Assembly (NCBI GenBank): GCA_031180825.1 | Contig: JAPSLM010000013.1 | Coordinates: 32,600 to 96,599 of the forward strand | Length of the DNA stretch: 64,000 nucleotides | Reading direction: 5' to 3' | Origin: Paenibacillus sp. | GTDB taxonomy: Bacteria > Bacillota > Bacilli > Paenibacillales > NBRC-103111 | Shown here: one piece after another, positions 8,776 through 17,048 of the stretch | Numbering within the stretch: position 1 is the stretch's first letter | How the letters are laid out: every line of letters begins with the position of its first letter | The notes under the pieces: model-generated | Databases searched by the model: none | Seen by the model: the letters and a program-made list of their open reading frames with translations, nothing else | What the model was told of the DNA's origin: nothing | Translations under genes and position numbers: made by a program

Positions 8776-9207
8776 TTAGCTCTCTCTCTGCTGCTTCGCG
8801 AGGACGCGTTCCAGCACGCTTTGAATCGTCAGCCGCTGAAGGTAAGTCAGCATCTGCTCCTCCGCTTCCGTGAATATATGATCCATCACCTCGGTCATAT
8901 TGCAAGCGACGAGACAGTCCTCCTCCAAATTTCCCGAGCACCAGGACGGCTTGATCGAACCGAACGACGTGGCTCGGTAAATCTCGGCAAGCGTGACCTC
9001 GTCCGGCCGGCAGTTTAACGCAAATCCTCCGCCGCTGCCTTCCTTGGTCGTTACGTATCCCTGCTTGCGCAGACATCCCATCACCTTGCGTACACGGGCC
9101 GGATGCGTATCCACATTGTGGGCGATCATATCGCTGGTAGCCATATGATCCGGCCGATAGGCGAGCAGCACGAGGCTGTGGACGGCAATCGTAAATTCGC
9201 TGTTCAC
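8776..9207 (-). CDS. Rrf2-family transcriptional regulator
   Basis: A 143-residue regulator: an N-terminal winged helix (FTIAVHSLVLLAYRP, then ARVRKVMGCLRKQGYV) ending in the wing GSGGGFAL, followed by a dimerisation helix. Three cysteines (WCSGNLEEDC then ACN) lie near residues 100-115, where several Rrf2 proteins bind an Fe-S cluster or sense thiol stress. The sequence recalls B. subtilis YwnA/YwgB more than CymR or IscR. I start at the GTG at 9207, 7 nt behind AAGGGAG. A consensus promoter overlapped by a dyad lies upstream, so autoregulation is likely. Confidence 0.85.
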   Translation of the reverse strand: MNSEFTIAVHSLVLLAYRPDHMATSDMIAHNVDTHPARVRKVMGCLRKQGYVTTKEGSGGGFALNCRPDEVTLAEIYRATSFGSIKPSWCSGNLEEDCLVACNMTEVMDHIFTEAEEQMLTYLQRLTIQSVLERVLAKQQRES

Positions 9208-9235
9208 CGGGCGGCTCCCTTCTCTCCGTTCGCTT

Positions 9236-9270
9236 ACTGTAATTATAATAATAACAGTTGTTTTTGTCAA
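9236..9270 (-). promoter_or_regulatory. Consensus sigma-A promoter overlapped by an operator dyad
   Basis: Minus strand TTGACA (9270-9265), 17 nt, TATAAT (9247-9242): a perfect match at both boxes and spacing. The dyad ACTGT-13 nt-ACAGT (9236-9258) covers the -10 box, a typical place for repressor binding. The Rrf2 gene starts 28 nt downstream. Confidence 0.85.
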
Positions 9271-9299
9271 ACCCGCTTATGCCCAGCTGCTCCGAAGCA

Positions 9300-9334
9300 C
9301 AAAAACAGAGCCGCCCCTTACCGGGAAACGGCTC
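9300..9334 (-). terminator. Intrinsic terminator after the glutamine-rich gene
   Basis: Minus strand GAGCCG, 15-nt loop, CGGCTC, then TGTTTTTG; it begins about 16 nt past the stop codon at 9351. Confidence 0.7.
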
Positions 9335-9350
9335 CTTCGCATGGGCCCGA

Positions 9351-9677
9351 TTATTGATAGAAATTGCTGCGGGCATAGTTTTGATTTTGCTGCGATTGAA
9401 AGCTCGCCTGATTCAACTGTGCGACCGTTTGCTCCAACTGGTTGCAAATTTGCGCCATTTGCTGCATTTGCTGTACCGCCGTCTGGTGGCCTTGCAGCGC
9501 CGTTTGGATCACTTGCACCGCATGCTGCTCGCGCTGCGACAAAATTTGCAGCTGCTGCGCATTTTGCTGCTCTTGCTGGAGCAGTCTTTGGTAATTCGCG
9601 CTCGCTTGATCCGTTTGCTGGATCAATTGTTGAATCATTTGCTGGCATTGGTTTAATTGCTGCGTAGCGTTGAACAT
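9351..9677 (-). CDS. Glutamine-rich coiled-coil protein
   Basis: A 108-residue protein in which about a third of residues are Gln, with regular heptad-like spacing of Leu/Ile/Val (for example LQILSQREQHAVQVIQTAL), so probably one long helical coiled coil. It has no signal peptide or membrane segment, and single cysteines near residues 11 and 78. It ends in an Asn/Gln/Tyr tail (QNQNYARSNFYQ), reminiscent of small spore-associated proteins, but that is speculation. A strong AAGGAGG site precedes the ATG, and a terminator follows directly, so it is very likely a real monocistronic gene. Confidence 0.75.
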   Translation of the reverse strand: MFNATQQLNQCQQMIQQLIQQTDQASANYQRLLQQEQQNAQQLQILSQREQHAVQVIQTALQGHQTAVQQMQQMAQICNQLEQTVAQLNQASFQSQQNQNYARSNFYQ

Positions 9678-9803
9678 GGACGGAATTCCTCCTTGGCATG
9701 CATTCTGGAAATGGTTGGCTTTCCTTTAGCCCGTTTTAGTATGCTTCGCCTCTCCATCCTTATGCATCCCTAGCCTAAAAATTTTCCGCCGCTCTCGCCC
9801 CGT

Positions 9804-10607
9804 TTACAACGTCCACTCCTCCGACAGCTGCACGTACAGCTCGATCAAAAAAGCCGTCGGCTGCGCCGAATACAGCTCCCGTTCCAGCTCCAGCATGGTT
9901 CCGATCCGGTCGGCCACCTGCCGGGCGAGCTCCTCGCGCTTGAGCTTATCCAGCGAAGGCAGGCGCTCCACGAACGTGGACAGCAGCAGCCAATCTTCCC
10001 GCCCGATCCGCCTGCGGAACGATTCGGACAGCTTCAGTTCGTACGACAGGCGAATGCGGTTCTTGGCCAGCCACTTCCGGGTCCGCTTGCGCAGGATCAA
10101 GCGCTCATGCTGCATATCCCGGATGACGAGCGTGCCCGCCGCCAGATCGCCGAGCCGTTTGTCCATCGGATGGAAGAACATCCACAGCATTCCGACAAAA
10201 TAAAAGGACGGCAAAAAATCGATCAGCCGGAAAAAATTGCGGATGATGGCCGACAGCAGCGTAACCGGCTGGCCGTTCTCTTGAATGACGCGCAAGCCCA
10301 GCCATTTTTTGCCGAACGTTTGCCCGCCCATATAATATTCCGCCAACGCGTAGTAGCAGCCGATCAATAGAAAGCTGAGCACGATCAGGAAAGCCGCGGC
10401 ATATTCCCCGAGGGCATCGTCCAAACCGATGTCCAGCAGCATCAGGATCAATCCGATCAGCAGGCTGATTGCCGCAAAGGCTGCCAGCAACAGCAAATTA
10501 TCAATGAGCTGAGCGGCCGTCCGGCTGCCGATGCCCGCGGTTCGAAACTGGAGCCGGACATGCTCCGGCGTCACGATTGACGCTTCCCTGATATTCAGAT
10601 CATTCAT
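9804..10607 (-). CDS. RDD-family membrane protein
   Basis: A 267-residue protein with an RDD domain in its first two-thirds: RTAAQLIDNLLLLAAFAAISLLIGLIL (split here: first helix), a second helix LIVLSFLLIGCYYALAEY, the signature GQTFGKKWLGLRVI, and the short segment PMDKRLGDLAAGTLVI. The C-terminal 90 residues are soluble and charged. RDD proteins are poorly understood; some act in ion exchange. The ATG at 10607 follows AAGGAG. It is divergent from the SpoIIM-like gene at 10681, a pairing frequently seen in Bacillales with MoxR/DUF58 clusters like the one that follows here. Confidence 0.88.
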   Translation of the reverse strand: MNDLNIREASIVTPEHVRLQFRTAGIGSRTAAQLIDNLLLLAAFAAISLLIGLILMLLDIGLDDALGEYAAAFLIVLSFLLIGCYYALAEYYMGGQTFGKKWLGLRVIQENGQPVTLLSAIIRNFFRLIDFLPSFYFVGMLWMFFHPMDKRLGDLAAGTLVIRDMQHERLILRKRTRKWLAKNRIRLSYELKLSESFRRRIGREDWLLLSTFVERLPSLDKLKREELARQVADRIGTMLELERELYSAQPTAFLIELYVQLSEEWTL

Positions 10608-10680
10608 TTCCCCGCTCCTTCTTTCCATATTTGTGGTAATATTGAACTATTCGAGAGACGGAAGGAGATCGTCCGAACCC

Positions 10681-11733
10681 ATGAACATTCAGCGTTTTAT
10701 CCGTGAGCATAAGCCCATATGGACCGAGCTTGACGGACTGCTGACCTTATTCGAGAAAAAGCGCCGCACGGTCCAGGCGCCGCAGGTCGACCGGCTGACC
10801 TTCTTATACCGAACGGCCTCCGCTCACCTGGCCTACGCGCAAACGTATTACCCCGGCGACGAGATCGGAATTTATCTCAATCAGCTCGTGGCGCGGGCGC
10901 ACCATGCCCTGCATGCCGAGCAGTGGAAAACGTCCCATCGGCTCGGCGATTTTTTCAAGCGCCGGTTTATCGGCTATGTGCTGGAACGGAAACGGTTCAT
11001 TGCGCTTGCGTTTCTGCTGTTTATGGTCGGGGCGCTGTCCGGGTTCGCGGCCGTCTGGCAGGACCCGCTGAACCTGTATGCGCTCGTTTCCCCCGAGATG
11101 GCCGACGGCATCGATCCCCATGCGGTGGGCAAAAACCACGACGAGGTGCAGAGCGCCCTCATGTCCACGAGCATTATGACCAACAATATCCGGGTCGCCG
11201 TGCTTGCCTTCGTGAGCGGCATCACCTTCGGGCTGCTGACGGTCTACGTGCTGTTCTATAACGGCATCCTGATCGGCGCGCTCACCGCCGTCTTTTGGCA
11301 ATCCGGCAAAAGCTACGTGTTCTGGGCGTACATTTTGCCGCATGGCGTCATCGAGCTGACCGCCATCTTTATTGCCGGGGGCTCCGGCTTGTATATGGGC
11401 TACCGGATGATCAACCCCGGACCGTATACGCGAAAATATATGTTTCTGCGCTCCGTCAAGGAATCGGCGCTTCTGATGGTGGGCACGATCCCGCTGTTCG
11501 TCATCGCCGGGATTATCGAAGGCTATATTACGCCATCGGGCCTGTCGCCGGAAGCGAAATACATGGTCGCCGGGGCCACGCTGATCGCCCTGGCGCTCTA
11601 TGTCGCTTACGGCCGGTTGAACGAACGCAGGCAAGCGCAGCTTGCGGCCGAAGGCGCCCTCCCGAAGGACGAAGCCGGAACGGGAACGGAGCTGTTCTCC
11701 TCCCCGGCCTCTATATCGAATCGTTCGATTTAA
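10681..11733 (+). CDS. SpoIIM/DUF95-family membrane protein
   Basis: A 350-residue polytopic membrane protein of the stage II sporulation protein M (DUF95) superfamily. After a cytoplasmic N-terminus of about 100 residues come several membrane helices (for example FIALAFLLFMVGALSGF, VAVLAFVSGITFGLLTVYVL), the family segment NNIRVA, and the conserved ILPHGVIELTAIFIAGGSG. It is longer than true SpoIIM (about 215 residues) and lacks a sporulation context, so I treat it as the vegetative paralogue found with MoxR/DUF58 clusters. Start at the ATG at 10681 behind GGAAGGAG. Its last 23 bp overlap the 3' end of the convergent DUF58 gene. Confidence 0.85.
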   Translation: MNIQRFIREHKPIWTELDGLLTLFEKKRRTVQAPQVDRLTFLYRTASAHLAYAQTYYPGDEIGIYLNQLVARAHHALHAEQWKTSHRLGDFFKRRFIGYVLERKRFIALAFLLFMVGALSGFAAVWQDPLNLYALVSPEMADGIDPHAVGKNHDEVQSALMSTSIMTNNIRVAVLAFVSGITFGLLTVYVLFYNGILIGALTAVFWQSGKSYVFWAYILPHGVIELTAIFIAGGSGLYMGYRMINPGPYTRKYMFLRSVKESALLMVGTIPLFVIAGIIEGYITPSGLSPEAKYMVAGATLIALALYVAYGRLNERRQAQLAAEGALPKDEAGTGTELFSSPASISNRSI

Positions 11734-13078
11734 GGTCCAGATACCGGTTGACCGCCGTCCAAGCCAGCTGCCCGACGGGAACGTCCACGATGTCGATCCC
11801 GCCGGCCGCCATCTCCGCAGCGGCCGTCTGCCGGTCGACGGCAAACTTGTGCGCCACGCTTTTCACATACGCCTGGCGCCTGCTTGCCGTCTCGGCCGAC
11901 GCCCAGCGCTGCAGCATTTCATCCCGCAGCCCGAGCAGCAAAATCCGGTGCTGCCGCTTCAGCCGCATCAGCAGCGGATACAGCCCCTCTTCGAACATAT
12001 AATTGTCCATATCGGAGAACAGGACGGTCAGGCTCCGCTTCTTTTGCACGCGCAGCAAATGCTGCAGCGCCGTGCTGTAGCTGGCCTCCACAAAGTCGCT
12101 CTGCAGGTCGTAGACCGCGGCCGTCAGCGTCTGCAGATGGACAAGTCCGTTACCCGGCGGCACGTACGCCTTCACCCGGTTCGAAAAGGCAAGCAGCCCT
12201 ACCTTGTCCCCCTGCTTGAGCGCGACGGCGGCAAGCGCGAGCGCCGCTTCGAGCGACACGTCCAGCTTGGTCCGGCCGTCCAGCTCGATCCCCATCATCC
12301 GTCCGCAGTCCAGCAGGATGGTGACGACCTTTCCGCGTTCGGGGCGGAATACGTTCGTCATCAGCGTACGGGACCGCGCCGACGCTCTCCAGTTGACGAA
12401 CCGCGGGTCGTCGTCGGGGACGTATTCGCGAATCGCGTGAAATTCCGAACCGGACCGCTCCTTCCGGTAAATCCGCCTTCCTTCCAGCGTCAGCTGATTC
12501 TGCATCGAAGACAAGATGCCGCGGACCCCCGACATGTCGGGATAAATGCGGATGCTCTGCTCCAGCTCCACGCGAGCCTGCTTCTCCCACAGCCCGATCC
12601 GCCCGCTCAGCCGGAGCCATACCGAGCGAAAATGATATTCTCCCCGCTCGCGGGCCTGGGTCATATAGCGGATTTCCGCCGCCTTCCCTTCCCAGCCCGC
12701 CGTCAGCGGAGCTCCCGGCGAAAGGAACGTCTGCGGCAGGTCGTCGGCCACCGTCAGCTTCAAGGACACCGGCTGCGGGGCTTCCACGCGCACCGTCACC
12801 TCGAACGGGCTGCCGATATCGGCCTGCCCGGGGAGGCTGCGGCTGACGCTTAAGCTGCGCCGCCTGGGGAGCAGCGACAGATCGAGCACGCTCAGGCCGA
12901 GCAGCGCGCCGCAGACAAGCCACTGCACGGCCGCTCCGGCCCCTGCGGCATAGCCGCCCGCTACAAGAAGCGCCCCGGCCCCGGTCAGCAGAGCCATGCG
13001 CGGTGTCGGCACGATCAGCCGCTTCTCAGCGAGGGACCGGAATCGTCGCCAGCGTTTCCTGGATGAAGTGGTCACCCG
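11711..13078 (-). CDS. DUF58-domain protein
   Basis: A 455-residue protein with two N-terminal membrane helices, a beta-rich middle, and the DUF58 signature GSEFHAIREYVPDDDPRFVNWRA (shown here as GSEFHAIREY plus PDDDPRFVNW), followed by a von Willebrand A-like fold with a partial metal site LLDCGRMM. DUF58 proteins are the usual partners of MoxR AAA ATPases. The GTG at 13078 has GGAGGGAG 6-8 nt upstream and overlaps the moxR 3' end by 53 bp; a TTG lies six codons earlier. Last gene of the membrane-protein/DUF4129/DUF4350/MoxR/DUF58 operon. Confidence 0.88.
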   Translation of the reverse strand, partial: RVTTSSRKRWRRFRSLAEKRLIVPTPRMALLTGAGALLVAGGYAAGAGAAVQWLVCGALLGLSVLDLSLLPRRRSLSVSRSLPGQADIGSPFEVTVRVEAPQPVSLKLTVADDLPQTFLSPGAPLTAGWEGKAAEIRYMTQARERGEYHFRSVWLRLSGRIGLWEKQARVELEQSIRIYPDMSGVRGILSSMQNQLTLEGRRIYRKERSGSEFHAIREYVPDDDPRFVNWRASARSRTLMTNVFRPERGKVVTILLDCGRMMGIELDGRTKLDVSLEAALALAAVALKQGDKVGLLAFSNRVKAYVPPGNGLVHLQTLTAAVYDLQSDFVEASYSTALQHLLRVQKKRSLTVLFSDMDNYMFEEGLYPLLMRLKRQHRILLLGLRDEMLQRWASAETASRRQAYVKSVAHKFAVDRQTAAAEMAAGGIDIVDVPVGQLAWTAVNRYLDLKSNDSI

Positions 13079-13955
13079 TCTCTCCCTCCAATTCAACCTG
13101 CGGCGTCAGCAGCAGACGGTGCCGCAGCGCCGGAACGGCTACGGTCTTGATATCGTCCGGCGTGACGAAGCTGCGCCCGTCCAGCAGCGCCCAGGCGCGG
13201 GCCGCCGTCATGAGCGCAATCCCCGCGCGCGGGCTTGCTCCCAGCAGAAGCCGCTTGTCGTCGCGGGTTTTGCGGATAAGCGCGGCAATATACTCGACCA
13301 GACTGTCCTGCACGATTACCTCTTGCAGCTCGGTACGAAGCTGCTTCAACCGGTCCAGCGAAAACACGGCGGTCTCCGTCTTCTCCGCTGCGGCGAAGAA
13401 AGGAACGTGTTCCTTTAAAATCGCAAGCTCCGATTCCATATTCGGATACGATACGGTCAGCTTGAATAAAAAGCGGTCCAGCTGCGCCTCGGGCAGCGGA
13501 TACGTACCTTCGTACTCCACCGGGTTCTGCGTCGCGACAACGAAGAACGGATCGGGCAGCCGGTACGTCGTGCCCTGAATCGTCACCTGCCGCTCCTCCA
13601 TCGCTTCCAGCAGGGCGGCTTGCGTTTTCGGAGGCGTACGGTTAATCTCGTCGGCCAACAGCAGGTTCGTGAAGACCGGACCGCGGACCGTCTGGAATTC
13701 GTTGTCCTTCATATTGAAAATCACGCTGCCGGTAATGTCGCTCGGCATCATATCCGGCGTGAACTGCACCCGGCTGAACGAACCGTCCGTCAATTCGGCA
13801 AGCGTGCGCACCATCTTCGTTTTACCAAGTCCGGGGACTCCTTCCAGCAATACATGCCCCCCGGCCAAAAAAGCGGTCAGCAGCAGGCGAATATTGTGCC
13901 GCTGTCCGATCACGCTTTTCTCCATTTGCTCCAGCAACTGCTGCAATCGGCTCAC
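13026..13955 (-). CDS. MoxR-family AAA+ ATPase
   Basis: A 309-residue AAA+ ATPase. Walker A is GVPGLGKT (about 39-46), Walker B LLADEINR, sensor 1 VATQNP and a C-terminal lid containing ASPRAGIALM. MoxR ATPases are thought to act as chaperones that mature or activate partner proteins with von Willebrand A domains, here presumably the DUF58 protein. The start is a GTG whose GTGA overlaps the TGA of the upstream gene by 4 bp, a sign of translational coupling. Confidence 0.94.
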   Translation of the reverse strand: MSRLQQLLEQMEKSVIGQRHNIRLLLTAFLAGGHVLLEGVPGLGKTKMVRTLAELTDGSFSRVQFTPDMMPSDITGSVIFNMKDNEFQTVRGPVFTNLLLADEINRTPPKTQAALLEAMEERQVTIQGTTYRLPDPFFVVATQNPVEYEGTYPLPEAQLDRFLFKLTVSYPNMESELAILKEHVPFFAAAEKTETAVFSLDRLKQLRTELQEVIVQDSLVEYIAALIRKTRDDKRLLLGASPRAGIALMTAARAWALLDGRSFVTPDDIKTVAVPALRHRLLLTPQVELEGETGDHFIQETLATIPVPR

Positions 13956-15085
13956 TCCCTCTCCAATCTCCGGATCACGTCATCGGCCATCCGGCTGTCT
14001 TTCGCAAACTGCTTCGGCGAATAGCTCGCCGCTTCCTCGGCGGCTTGCCAGCTTCGCATCACCGCCGCAAGCCGGTCCAGCTCCTCCTTGCTCAAGTGCG
14101 GCTTGGCGGCCGCAAGCGCCTGTGTGACGGTCGCATCGAGGCGTACGCCCCACCGCTCGCGCATGAGGCCGCGGATGTATCTCGCTTGGTGCGCCAGCGC
14201 TTCCCGCGCCAGCCCTCGCCGCTCGTACCATCCTGCGGCCGCGAGCAGCGTCTCGTCCCCTCGCCGCACCGTCCATGCGCGCGGCGTATAGGCCGGGCCG
14301 AAGCGCACGCCCTTCATCCAGAGCCACAGCAGCGCCCCCAGGATCAACTGCAGCAGCACGGCGAGCAGCCAGCCGGGATAGACCGCAAGCAGGCCCGGTT
14401 TTTCGTAAAGCCCGTGATGATACTCGTCGAACCAGAGCGCCCCGGTATCCGGGCTTATCTGGAGATACGGCCGGATCAGCTCAAAATGCGAATGCTCCAA
14501 AATGCGGTCGTTCCTCATCCACTCCGGGACGAGAAGCAGCGTAATGCTGCCCTTCCCGACTGCGGCGCGTCCGGCAATAATGCCGCGCTCGTCCTTCAGC
14601 AGCGGCTTCATGCCCGGCGCTTCCTTCAGACGGTAGACGGATGCGACCATACCGCGGAGCCCGTTGCCCAACTGCCCCGTCAAGTCGGTGATCGACACGG
14701 CGTTGGAACCCGCTCGCCCCGTCCTCGTGACAGGGAACGAATCCAAGTTCTGTGGAGCATCGTGAAACAGCACAAGCTCGTTGCCCCCGCTCACCCATGT
14801 GCGGACATCTTCCCATTCCTTCGCCGCCAGCGTATACGGTTGAATGACGAGCAGCTTATGGCGCCCTCCGCTTGGCAGAGACCGCCAAGGCTGCTTCCAT
14901 GCCTTGACGGGTGCGCCTCGCTCCTTCAGCAGCGTGAATACGGCTTTGGTACCGTCAAGGTCTGCGGACGTCGACAGATACGGGGGATGATCCGGCAAAT
15001 CGGGCTTCACCAGAACGGATCCGAACAGCAGAAACGCGGCGATGCTGACCGCCAAAGCGATCTGCAGCTTGTTCCGCTTAAACAT
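13952..15085 (-). CDS. DUF4350-domain membrane protein
   Basis: A 377-residue protein with an N-terminal membrane anchor (ALAVSIAAFLLFGSVLV), an extracytoplasmic GATase-like domain of about 200 residues typical of DUF4350 (TKAVFTLLKERGAPVKAW, ALWFDEYHHGL), then a second helix (WLLAVLLQLILGALLWLW) and a cytoplasmic tail of about 110 residues. It overlaps its neighbours by a few bases on both sides (8 bp with the DUF4129 gene, 4 bp with moxR), so the operon is tightly coupled. The biochemical role is unknown. Confidence 0.8.
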   Translation of the reverse strand: MFKRNKLQIALAVSIAAFLLFGSVLVKPDLPDHPPYLSTSADLDGTKAVFTLLKERGAPVKAWKQPWRSLPSGGRHKLLVIQPYTLAAKEWEDVRTWVSGGNELVLFHDAPQNLDSFPVTRTGRAGSNAVSITDLTGQLGNGLRGMVASVYRLKEAPGMKPLLKDERGIIAGRAAVGKGSITLLLVPEWMRNDRILEHSHFELIRPYLQISPDTGALWFDEYHHGLYEKPGLLAVYPGWLLAVLLQLILGALLWLWMKGVRFGPAYTPRAWTVRRGDETLLAAAGWYERRGLAREALAHQARYIRGLMRERWGVRLDATVTQALAAAKPHLSKEELDRLAAVMRSWQAAEEAASYSPKQFAKDSRMADDVIRRLERE

Positions 15086-15710
15086 AGCCCGCCTCCTCCC
15101 GCCGGTACGGCGCCAACAGCTCGGTCATCCGTCCGTATTCCTGCGCTCCCGCCGTACCGCCTCCGTAATAGACGAGCTCGAACAAAGAGGCGGCCTGCTT
15201 AAACGACTCGACCGCCCCCGGCTGCCGCTCGTACAGCTCCTCCGCGTATTCGCGGTTCGTCTTCCAACGCTCCGCCCGCACCCACTCACGCTCGTCCATC
15301 AGCAGAAGCATCGCCAGAAACGTCCGGCGCACCGCCTCCGGATAGTTGCCCTCCGCGGCGCATGCCTCCGCTTCCCGGAGCCATGCGGCAAAGGAGCGGT
15401 CCAGCTCCGCATCGCTGCGGAACACGCTGCGCCGTCGGCTGCGGCGAATCAGGATCAGGCTGCGCGCCAGCCAGACGATGGCCGCCACAAGGACGGCAAG
15501 CAGGAGGCCGAGCAGGACGTAAGCGAGCACCTTCGGGGTGCCGGGCGGAACGGACACGTCCGGGAACAGGTCCAGCAGCTTCCGCCACATCCGCTCCAGC
15601 CATTCGATGAAAGGGTTCCGTCCTTCGCCTTGCAAATACGCCGTGTATTCGTCCCGTTCCAGAATGCTTTCCAGCTGTTTCTTTTCCGCCTTCCAATCTT
15701 CGTTATTCAT
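15078..15710 (-). CDS. DUF4129-domain membrane protein
   Basis: A 210-residue protein with one membrane helix near residues 68-90 (VLAYVLLGLLLAVLVAAIVW) and a cytoplasmic C-terminal DUF4129 domain (FAAWLREAEACAAEGNYPEAVRR, LMDEREW, NREYAEEL). DUF4129 usually accompanies transglutaminase-like, MoxR and DUF58 proteins; no transglutaminase gene is seen here. I start at the ATG at 15710, preceded by GGAGAGG, which overlaps the upstream stop codon by 8 bp. Confidence 0.82.
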   Translation of the reverse strand: MNNEDWKAEKKQLESILERDEYTAYLQGEGRNPFIEWLERMWRKLLDLFPDVSVPPGTPKVLAYVLLGLLLAVLVAAIVWLARSLILIRRSRRRSVFRSDAELDRSFAAWLREAEACAAEGNYPEAVRRTFLAMLLLMDEREWVRAERWKTNREYAEELYERQPGAVESFKQAASLFELVYYGGGTAGAQEYGRMTELLAPYRREEAGYV

Positions 15711-16917
15711 TTTTCCTCTCCGGCTCCTTCGAACGGATCGCATCGTCAAGCTCGCGTTCCGGCGACGGGTTTACCGCGGGACTGCGGCTTTCCGGTCCGG
15801 CCGGCGAAGCGGCGTCCGAAGCGCGGACGGCTTTTTCGGCAGATCCGCCGCCGTCGAAACCGTCAGGCTGCGCAGCCTCGCCCGTTTGCCCCGCTTCCGC
15901 CGAATCGGCCGCGTGTCCCGTTTCCGCCGGCTGGCCGCCGTATGCCCCGTACGACTTACCGGCGGCAAGCATCTGCTCCAGATCGGCTCCCTCGTTGCGC
16001 ACCCGCAAATCGAAGTACGTCACCGCATAAGGAATGATATAGATCGGCGTGATCAGCAGCGTCAGCACGATGTAAATCAATTGGCCGAGCAGAGACAATT
16101 TGAATACCGCGATCAGCAGCGCATAAGTCCCCAGCATAAAGACGCTGTAAATCACCGACAGGACGAAGTAAATGCCAAAAATTCGCCAAAAGTTCCCTTC
16201 GGTGAGCCTCCAGCTCCGGCCTAGCGACGATCGGGCACCCTCCAGCGCGACGACCGGCAAATAAAAGCCGAAACGGATGGCGAAAAAAGCGATTCCTGCC
16301 GTCACCAGCACAATGAACAGCCCATAGGCACCGATCAGCAAAACAACCAGCACGATGCTGCTGCCGAACGGGTCGGAACCGATCTCGGAAATGCCGGCGC
16401 CGATGCCGAAAGAAACGGCCCCTACAATGATCATCCCGATCGCAAGGACCGTTGAAATCGCCGTATACACGCCCGCGAGGATCAATCCGAACAGCAGCGT
16501 ATTGCCGACCATCGGCCAATAACGGGTAAACGAGCTTCGCAGCAGCTCCTTGAAGCTCACGGACGCTCCTTCGACGGCGGCGCGAACCAGATGAAGCTGC
16601 GACGAAACCGCGGATGGAAACACGGCCAGCAAGTAAATCGGCATCAACAAGAACGAAAATAACAGCAGCCCTATACGCAGTTCATCACCAGACCCGCTGG
16701 TTTCGGCGAATCGGTCAAGCGAATCGGCAATCGTTTCCCCGGATTCCGGAAGGAACGAAACGCCGCTCAAATCGAAGAGCACAAGGTTTTGCAAAAGATA
16801 AATCGGGCCGAAAAACAGCAGCATCAGCAGAAACGTCACCGTAAAATGCTTGCGGTAGATCTGAAAGCTCCTGTCCAAAATCGAGCCGATCCCCATCGGC
16901 CTTTCAAATGAAATCAT
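15703..16917 (-). CDS. Polytopic membrane protein with a low-complexity acidic tail
   Basis: A 404-residue protein with about six to eight membrane helices (for example TFLLMLLFFGPIYLL, IVLVVLLIGAYGLFIVLV, IYFVLSVIYSVFMLGTY). The cytoplasmic tail of about 95 residues is rich in Ala, Gly, Pro, Glu and Ser. The segment GARSSLGRSWRLTEGNFWRIF is typical of the membrane domain found in glycerophosphodiester phosphodiesterase-like and DUF7544-like proteins. The ATG at 16917 follows GGAGGAG. It is the first gene of the MoxR operon; a TATAAT lies at 16953-16948 on the minus strand but no good -35 box accompanies it. Confidence 0.78.
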   Translation of the reverse strand: MISFERPMGIGSILDRSFQIYRKHFTVTFLLMLLFFGPIYLLQNLVLFDLSGVSFLPESGETIADSLDRFAETSGSGDELRIGLLLFSFLLMPIYLLAVFPSAVSSQLHLVRAAVEGASVSFKELLRSSFTRYWPMVGNTLLFGLILAGVYTAISTVLAIGMIIVGAVSFGIGAGISEIGSDPFGSSIVLVVLLIGAYGLFIVLVTAGIAFFAIRFGFYLPVVALEGARSSLGRSWRLTEGNFWRIFGIYFVLSVIYSVFMLGTYALLIAVFKLSLLGQLIYIVLTLLITPIYIIPYAVTYFDLRVRNEGADLEQMLAAGKSYGAYGGQPAETGHAADSAEAGQTGEAAQPDGFDGGGSAEKAVRASDAASPAGPESRSPAVNPSPERELDDAIRSKEPERKNE

Positions 16918-16998
16918 TCGGTTGCTCCTCCTGCCCCACATATTCGACATCATTATACACGAACTTTCAGCGGGATAGCACCAATAAATTACAGAATG

Positions 16999-17029
16999 CA
17001 AAAAACCGGCCGTCGATCCGACAGCCGGT
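16999..17029 (-). terminator. Intrinsic terminator after the siderophore-binding lipoprotein gene
   Basis: Minus strand ACCGGC, 13-nt loop, GCCGGT, then TTTTTTGC, beginning 20 nt past the stop at 17049. Confidence 0.85.
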
Positions 17030-17048
17030 AAGGGGTAGATATGGGTGC

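Noticed and set aside
10681..17001. A new defence or toxin system around the MoxR ATPase
   Set aside because: MoxR with DUF58, DUF4129, RDD and SpoIIM-like proteins is a common chromosomal envelope cluster in Bacillales; no nuclease or toxin gene is present.
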